Shown here piece by piece: positions 57,479 to 64,000 of a stretch of 64,000 nucleotides of DNA (positions within the stretch are counted from its first letter, which is position 1; the number at the start of each line of letters is the position of its first letter). The stretch spans positions 8,423,831 to 8,487,830 of the forward strand of contig CM066914.1 of assembly GCA_033964015.1 (NCBI GenBank). Reading direction: 5' to 3'. This stretch comes from Scolanthus callimorphus. Taxonomy: Eukaryota; Cnidaria; Anthozoa; Actiniaria; Edwardsiidae. The position numbers and the translations under genes were made by a program. A model generated the notes under the pieces. The model saw nothing but the letters and a program-made list of their open reading frames with translations. It was not told where the DNA came from and made no database searches.

Positions 57479-58236
57479 AATATCCTCTATTTATAGAAAA
57501 CTAGCTTCGACATAAGAAGCCTGCTCGCAGGCGCTGGAGGGTAGTTTTAGGTGGAAAAAGAGTTTGCTTTCGCCGCCATCTTGGATTTGGTGAAAGATTC
57601 CTGTACAAAAGTCAACCGAGTAACGACAGTAACCCAACAGAAACTACGGAGTAATGCTCTAAATGTTTGTGCTGTTATTTTTAGCCTTCGTTGCAAGCGT
57701 TCCCGTGAAGGGAAAAAAAAAACAGGAAAGCGGCGAGAGTTCGACGTGGCCACGCGAAAAAGGGACTGGTGGGTTTCACCAGCTATTTGATCATATACAG
57801 CTATTAATATATTTCAAGAAACGTTGTCGGTAAAGCGCTCAAGCGTACGCGGCCAGACCGCTAGTGAACTATGGGAAAACACCAATAAAAAATATATTTG
57901 GTATTACCTTATTCTCCTTATTCTCTATTCTTTTTCTTATTCTCTCACAGTTTTTCATCATTGTTCCTGTTGTGAGGTCGCGTTTACTGCGACAACGTTA
58001 ATTGAAATAGCTGTAAAACAAGAGCCGCTCAAGATAAACTAAATAGTCTATTAACCTTATGAAGAAGGAGCTAAACTTGATGGAGCAGGCAACTGTGTGT
58101 TATTTTTCGCACACAAATTAAAGAAATAAAGCATTTTGTTTTGTTTGCAACTTCCCACCAAGATCACGCAATCCCGATTAGATGTCACGAACCGACTGTG
58201 TCACGCCAAGACTAACATCAAGTTTACACTCTTGTA

Positions 58237-58373
58237 GACTGCTAGCAGGCGTTGGAGGCTGTGGCGAAAACCCGGAGTTCGTAGTCGCGAGCGCCATCTT
58301 GGATTTTTTGGACGAGTGACAAAGGGGCGAGTGACAAAACTAGCCCCCCCACCCTCCAGCGCCTGCTAGCAGG
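58237..58373. mobile_element. GCTAGCAGGC fold-back element, full copy
   Basis: Ends GACTGCTAGCAGGCGTTGGA and CTCCAGCGCCTGCTAGCAGG are inverted. The interior has AACCCGGAGTT and GCGCCATCTTGGATTTTTTG. Partial relatives are at 57519-57600 and 62905-63010. Confidence 0.7.
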
Positions 58374-58377
58374 CTAA

Positions 58378-59349
58378 TGCACCAGTCAAAGTAAACCATG
58401 AGACCCCCCACCCCGGGATATATGGGGGCATTAGAATGAAATTGGTGCTAAAACGTCCAAATTCCCCACCCTGTGGGGACAGGTTTTATGGGCTAAATAG
58501 CACGAAATCCCCCACCCCCAGGGGCAGCCCAAGAATATGTCAACCCAACTTCATCAAAAATCTTGAGATTCTCCCTCACGTGGCAGAAAAATAAAGTAAG
58601 AAAAAAATAACAAGAATGTCAATGTGGGTGCGACATAACGGAAGAAGGAAATAACAGACCATTAAAAAGCTTGCCAAAAATATCAATAAAAACTCTCACA
58701 TTCGGCGGTCGCTGGCTTGTTTTGACAGCCTGCTGTATTCCCGATAGATATTGATATTTTGTATCAGAGGCACACCTATAACATATTGATCGTAGTTGTA
58801 GCTTTCTTCTGCAAAGGGCAAATCTAAGCTAAAATAGCGCTAAAAAAGTAAAAATCTTTTCTTTTCGAAATGCCTGCGTTAAGATCTGAGAAATCGAGAA
58901 AATAATACCCCCTTGAGATGTAAAGGATAAAACAACTGCCTACAAAGCAATGGCATGCTTAACAGTTCAAGATTCTTGAACTGCACATTTCTGCTTTTAC
59001 CGCAGCTTGTCAGTAGTGTTATTAATTGATGTACTAGCAATATCACATGATGAAATAAAACTGTTCTTTTATTTCAAGTTTTCAGAGAGAAAAGACCGTA
59101 TGCATTTTCTGTATGCAGTTTTTTGCCTGCATTTTAGACTTGCCAGCAAGAAAACTGGCCGTCATTTTGTTTTACTGAGCTAATCCCCAACTAAAGCCCC
59201 ATATCCTTGGTGAGGGATAGCAAAATGAGCTAATGCCCCAACTACACGGGACAAAGATAGTCACTAAAAAGGCTCTAAATCCCCACCAAAGCCCCGCATA
59301 TCCCGGGGTGGGGGGGGTGGGGGGGTCAGGGTTTACTTTGACTGGTGCA
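58378..59349. mobile_element. Non-autonomous DNA transposon, 972 bp, TAA target duplications
   Basis: Inverted ends TGCACCAGTCAAAGTAAACC and GGTTTACTTTGACTGGTGCA are flanked by TAA at 58375-58377 and 59350-59352. Inner arms CCCCACCCCGGGATAT / ATATCCCGGGGTGG also match. There is no transposase frame. A 3-bp TAA duplication is typical of PIF/Harbinger elements; the assignment rests on that alone. Confidence 0.8.
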
Positions 59350-59526
59350 TAACACTCTTGTGGAGAAGTCTGCGTTTTATTTTAATAAAACAATTATTTC
59401 AAACTGAAGAATTCAAATTTTCCATCTAACGATATTCAATACCATAATTGTTTGTGAATGTATAAGAAGTACAAAGGGGAAAAATGTTGCATATGTTAAG
59501 GTTTGTTTGTTGTTGTGTGACAGTGG

Positions 59527-62344
59527 TTGCTATCATCATCATCATCAAGCTTTATTAAGAAACGGTATCACTTCATTGAACAATGCTCTTCCAGTGAGCC
59601 GCGTATAAAAACTATCTACTATCTACCTACCACTAAATACAAGATAACTTATAAATACTACGATACTACCTACATCTACCGAATATATTTAAGAAAAACT
59701 ACAGTTGATAGAAATTATCTTTAAAAGATTTAAAATTTGGCTGATTTCTTAAATCAGATGGAAGGCTATTCCACAAAACTGCTCCTCTATAGCTGAATGC
59801 TCGTTTACCAGCTTCAGTACGGGGTCTCGGAATAAAGATTTTATTTGAACTTCCTCTCAAATTATGAGAATGGACATCGGTTGTTGATTCAAACATTGTT
59901 GAAATCCCTTCCGGATAAAAACCGTTCATACACTTGTAAACACTCGCTGCGAGCAGTTTTGACCGCCTATGTTCAAGAGTTTCCCACCCGAGGTCCTGTA
60001 AGATATTGGCAGATCTAATATTGTAGTCTTCACATGAGGTTATTACACGCGCGGCTCTATTTTGTAGCTTTTGAAGCCTGTCACATTGACATAGCCCCAT
60101 GCACCCCCAGACTTCGCAGCAATATTCTAGGTAGGGCTCTATAAGGGCGTCATACATTTGATGGAGGGTTTGACGAGGCACGAGATGGCGGGCCCTTTTC
60201 AAGGCCCCAATACCTGCAGAGACCTTCTTACACAAGGAATCAGTATGGGTACGCCAGCTCAGTGTCTCATCAATCTCAACGCCAAGATATTTGTATGACG
60301 TCACCCTTTCAATTTCCTTGTTGTCAATAGACACAGTAAAATCATGGTTCAAGTTGTTTATTTGTAGCGGCTACCGATAATAGAATATTTAGTCTTTTTG
60401 ACGTTAAGAGTAAGTTTGTTTGAGTGTAGCCACTTCTGTATTTTTTTAAGGTCGTTATTCAACTTGGACTCTAATAACAATGGATCTGAGGAAGAGGTGG
60501 TTAGACTCGTATCATCAGCGTACATCTCCACTTTCGATGATAATTCACATTGATCAATGTCATTGATATAAATAAGAAATAAAAGAGGTCCAAGTACGGA
60601 ACCTTGAGGAACCCCACAGATTATATCTAAATAACTGGATTGTGTCCCATTGACAAAAGTACTTTGCTTTCGATTCGATAAATAAGATTTAAACCATCTA
60701 AGAGAGAGTGAGTCAACACCATAAAGTTGAAGTTTTCTCAATAAGATCTCATGATTTACTGTGTCAAAAGCTTTTTTTAAGTCAAGGAAAAGTGCCCCAT
60801 TTAATAAACCATTATCAATATTTAAATACCAGTTGTTAGTGGCCTCAATCAAGGCAGTAACAGTTGAGTGTAGCGGCCGAAAACCGTGCTGAGATTCGGC
60901 AAGCAGGTTGTTGACAGTAAGATAATCATAAAGCTGATTGAAAATTATTTTCTCAATAACTTTACTAACAACGGGTAATATTGATATTGGTCTATAATTA
61001 TTTGCATCAGATTTGCTATCATCTTTATAAACTGGTAGCACTTTTGCTACTTTCCATTTCTCTGGGAACACTCCACTCCTTATTGAAAGATTTATAATGT
61101 TGGTCAAAGAAGGAACTACAATATCTGCCGCCTCCCTTAATAACCTACTAGATATTCCATCAAGGCCAGTAGCCTTATTAAGAGCTAACGATTTTATCAG
61201 CCGATGGACTTCTCCCCTATTTGTTTCAACAAGAGAGAAGCTAGATATTGATGGTTTCATAAAAACCTCAAAGCTATTACCAGTTTCAGGTATGCTGTTT
61301 GCTAATTTCGGGCCAATCTGTGTAAAATGAGAATTAAGAGCGCCACTAATATCAGCTGGGTTTGAACTACATGAGTCATTATCTATAATATTACTGATCT
61401 CTGTGGCACGAGGATTTCGTCCCATAATCATATTAATACCTTTCCATGTTTTTCTCATGTCACCCATATTTTCTTCAAAATAACGCTTATAATACTCAGC
61501 TTTAGCCTTTTTTATACTAATGTTAACATTATTACGGGCAAATTTATAACTGGTCCAATTAGCCTCGGTTTTATTTATATTTGCCACCCTTTTTAGTTTA
61601 TCCCTTTCGAATATCGATTTCTTTAGCTCAGGGGTTAGCCAGGGGGCATGGTTATTTCTAATTTTTCTGCTCTTCTTTGGGGCATGAATATCACAAATTT
61701 TCAGAAACATATTTGACCATAACTCCCATGCCCTGTTAGGATTAACTTCATAATCAACAAGGTGCCATGGGGCCAAGGTGAGATCAGAACGAAACAAATC
61801 TCCATCGAAATTTCTGAATTGCCTACTCTCCACAATCAGTGGAGGTCGTTTTGTCATACAAAACTTACGAACAGCAAAAATCAGAGAATGGTCGCTTATG
61901 CCAATGTGACAGACACCAGAATGCATAAATAATTCACTGTTATTTGTAATAAACAAATCAATTGTACTGGCTGTTTTTTCTGTAATACGAGTTGGCTCAT
62001 GAATAAGTTGATGATATTGATAGAGATTGCAAATATCTAATAATTTCTTTGTATGAGATTCCAAGGGGGAGGCACCCACATTGCAATTTAAATCTCCAAT
62101 AATATTCACTTCTAACCCTAGAGTCTCGATATGTTCAATAAGTGATTCAAAAGCCATCAATATTTCAGCATTAGCATCAGGGGGCCTATACCAGGTCCCT
62201 ACTATAAAAGGCTTAGTCATGAATGACTATAGCCACGATATGTTCAATAAGTGATTCAAAAGCCATCAATATTTCAGCATTAGCATCAGGGGGCCTATAC
62301 CAGGTCCCTACTATAAAAGGCTTAGTCATGAATGGCTATAGCCA
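59527..62344 (-). mobile_element. 5'-truncated LINE (CR1/L2/jockey-like) with a frameshift
   Basis: Reading leftwards, 62220-60358 encodes the second half of an apurinic-type endonuclease (GTWYRPPDAN, IIGDLNCNVG, SDHSLIF) and a reverse transcriptase with NNYRPISILPVVSKVIEK, QHGFRPLHST, DLKKAFDTV, GVPQGSVLGPLLFLIYINDI and the catalytic YADD. A one-base frame change near 60355 separates the C-terminal part 60352-59699 (YKYLGVEID, YLEYCCEVWG, RGAVLWNSLP). The 3' tail is a GAT repeat at about 59531-59545. The first part of the endonuclease is missing, so the copy is dead on arrival. The 5' edge is a 109-bp tandem duplication. Confidence 0.92.
62127..62344. repeat. 109-bp tandem duplication at the truncated 5' end of the LINE
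   Basis: Copies 62127-62235 and 62236-62344 start CGATATGTTCAATAAGTGAT and differ at one visible position (GAATGACTATAGCC versus GAATGGCTATAGCC). The second copy extends the LINE with a repeat of its own first codons. Confidence 0.9.
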
Positions 62345-62741
62345 CATCCGGGTCTGTTCTATTGAAGCTGGAGTTAATCGAAATCAACAACCATGGTAAG
62401 AATATTAGCCGGCAGAATGCAACATTCTGTGAAAACGAGCTCTTTGTAAAGGGGATTCTTGTCGGGGGATGATCAAGACGAGGTGCAACAGCGATTGCGA
62501 GCAGAGGCCTTTTCTATGTATTTCTTGTGTGCGTTGTTATTTCTTCGCGATGCGACGCTGCGTGTGATCTGCTGTGGGTTTCTATCTACGCGAACAGCAT
62601 CACCGCGAACGACTTCAGCCTCTTCCGCATGATAAAATACCGACAGAAAGAAAGCCTCTGCTCGCAGCGTACGATTCAATTAGGGAGTTATAAAATCACA
62701 CTGTTAGACTGTAGATAGAAATATTCTATATTCAGATTTGA

Positions 62742-63188
62742 GTGAATTTTAAGGAATCGTTTACTAGTCCCACGGGGGAGGGTGGCAAAAATTTGGAAGA
62801 TATGAATTATAAAGACTGTCCCTGTTGCAATATCATGGAAGACGAGAGGCATTTTCTAACTGAATGCAAAATTTACGAAGAAAAAGGACATTATTTAATG
62901 AAATTTAGCCTGACGTTGGAGAGTAGTTTTAGGTCGAGAAACCCGGAGTTTGCTTCCGCTTGGCCGCCATCTTGGATTTGTGACAAAATGTTACTAATCG
63001 GGGGGGGGGGGGGGGGGGGAATGAAATTGGGCATCAAAACTTTTTAAATTTGATAAATCCTTGCCATAACAAGGAGAAAATCGCAAAATATATCCACAAT
63101 TGTTACGAATTAAGAAAAGAACTTCCAAAATGGCTCTCTATATATATTTTCCGAGTTGCACCACCCATGTACACTGTGCTCGGTGCCT
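62742..63188 (+). mobile_element. LINE C-terminal fragment split by a repeat insertion
   Basis: 62815-62910 encodes CPCCNIMEDERHFLTECKIY, a Cys/His finger typical of LINE ORF2 C-termini (family knowledge). The reading resumes at about 63044-63165 with FLNLINPCHNKEKIAKYIHN and CYELRKELPKW, a matching C-terminal helix. Between them, about 62908-63020, lies a partial GCTAGCAGGC-family repeat (ACGTTGGAGAGTAGTTTTAG, GCCGCCATCTTGGATTTG) ending in a G run. A repeat has therefore inserted into an already resident LINE. Confidence 0.65.
63001..63019 (+). repeat. G homopolymer run at the end of the inserted repeat
   Basis: About 19 G residues close the inserted segment. Similar G or C runs occur in other fold-back copies (58340 region). 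Confidence 0.7.
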
Positions 63189-63189
63189 G

Positions 63190-63708
63190 AATAAACATGT
63201 CTTGTCTAGGGAGGGGGGATTTTTGGTACCCTCACTCAAAACAGGGGGTAATTATTGTTTCAGAGACATTGTGGCTAAATACCTCAAAATAATGTAAAAG
63301 CTATCTCTGTCGCCACACAGTGCGATATGCCAATCTTGAGCCGATTATCTAGCATGGCAGACTATTTGAGTCAGCAGAATAAATCTTGCATCACAGAAAT
63401 TGATTTGCTATTCTATTTTGCCCAAATAAAACATATACATGACAGGTCCAAACATACATCAAGGCAGTCTGGGAAAGAAAAAGTATATCTGGATAAGGAT
63501 AGGGGGTAAGTTTGTTAGAATGTAGATGTCATGCGGGGGTTATTTTTTGTACCTATCAGGAGGTGCAAATTTTAACATTCGATAAATTTAGAAAACCACC
63601 ACCCCCCAAACTCCCTACTAATAAGAAGAAGAATAAAAAGATCAACTCCCCCTCCCCCCTCAAAAGTAAAGGCAGTCCATCCCTAGAGGTTGGCACAGTG
63701 CCCCACAT
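63190..63708. other. Spacer near the right edge
   Basis: There is no supported gene. Short open frames end in C-rich and A-rich low-complexity sequence (about 63590-63660). Confidence 0.5.
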
Positions 63709-63897
63709 TGTGTGTTTCCAGAAATTATCCATACCCCCCTACGGAAGGGATTGGAAATTCCGGAAGGGTGGGGGGGTCAATTTACCTGATCTTTTCCATA
63801 CAAATACTGTATTTTTCTTTGGAAATTCCAGAGGGGTGGGGGGTCACTTTTCAACACCCTTCCGTCGGGGGGTATGGATATTTTTTGGAACCACACA
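63709..63897. repeat. GGAATTTCC fold-back family, copy C
   Basis: Left end TGTGTGTTTCCAGAAATTAT, right end TTTGGAACCACACA. The interior has GGAAATTCCGGAAGGGTGG, TTTTCCATACAAATACTGTA and GGAAATTCCAGAGGGGTGG. It is nearly the same as copy A at 9374 in the same orientation. Confidence 0.8.
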
Positions 63898-64000
63898 TTG
63901 TTTTTTTATTTTAATTCCATTTCCAGCAGCTTCCTTGGAATGAAATTATAAGGTTTTAGATCATTGATGGGATGTGGAGCAAGTCAAGAGAAAGTGCAAA

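Larger units (their letters stand above)
56554..58236. other. Spacer upstream of bHLH gene 3 with repeats
   Basis: There is no gene. 56958-57073 matches the 3' module of the SINE-like element at 48 kb. 57519-57600 is an arm of the GCTAGCAGGC repeat (GCAGGCGCTGGAGGGTAG, GCCGCCATCTTGGATTTG). 57348-57478 is a hairpin element. Confidence 0.55.

Overview
The window reads as animal nuclear DNA, most plausibly an anthozoan cnidarian such as a sea anemone. Genes are intron-rich with clean GT/AG junctions, and the intergenic DNA is AT-rich. Introns and spacers are crowded with small fold-back (MITE-like) repeats, SINE-like and LINE fragments and minisatellites. The species is an inference; no species marker was checked. 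All exon models were threaded by eye from splice sites and reading frame.

Left part (1-14 kb): the 5' end of a cytosolic HSP70 gene runs off the left edge on the minus strand, with its heat-shock promoter at about 1.27-1.40 kb. A two-exon gene for an unrecognised protein with two IQ motifs (minus, 7476-3841) is divergent from a nine-exon metaxin-2 gene (plus, 7849-12880). Only about 370 bases separate the two start codons.

Middle (14.2-39.6 kb): one large gene, separase (ESPL1), fills this stretch. I could thread 30 coding exons in a single frame (2084 codons plus stop), with catalytic His and Cys 26 residues apart. Its introns hold an intronless class A GPCR on the opposite strand (32271-31171), a 37-bp minisatellite of about 35 units that contains an 11-unit internal duplication, and many fold-back elements.

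Right part (39.6-64 kb): a gene-poor stretch carries three related group A bHLH transcription factor genes, all on the minus strand and 6-7 kb apart (43.4, 50.4 and 56.5 kb). They share a lysine/arginine-rich RLTG motif just before the basic region and look like a local tandem expansion. Beyond them are a 972-bp TIR element with TAA target duplications, a 5'-truncated frameshifted LINE (62.3-59.5 kb), a second LINE fragment split by a repeat insertion, and a further copy of a palindromic repeat family.

The genes are unrelated housekeeping and regulatory loci: protein folding, mitochondrial outer-membrane import, sister-chromatid separation, signalling and transcription. There is no operon-like logic. 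I found no prokaryotic-type system, CRISPR array or virus. The most notable material is the bHLH cluster, the nested receptor, the structured minisatellite and several dispersed repeat families.
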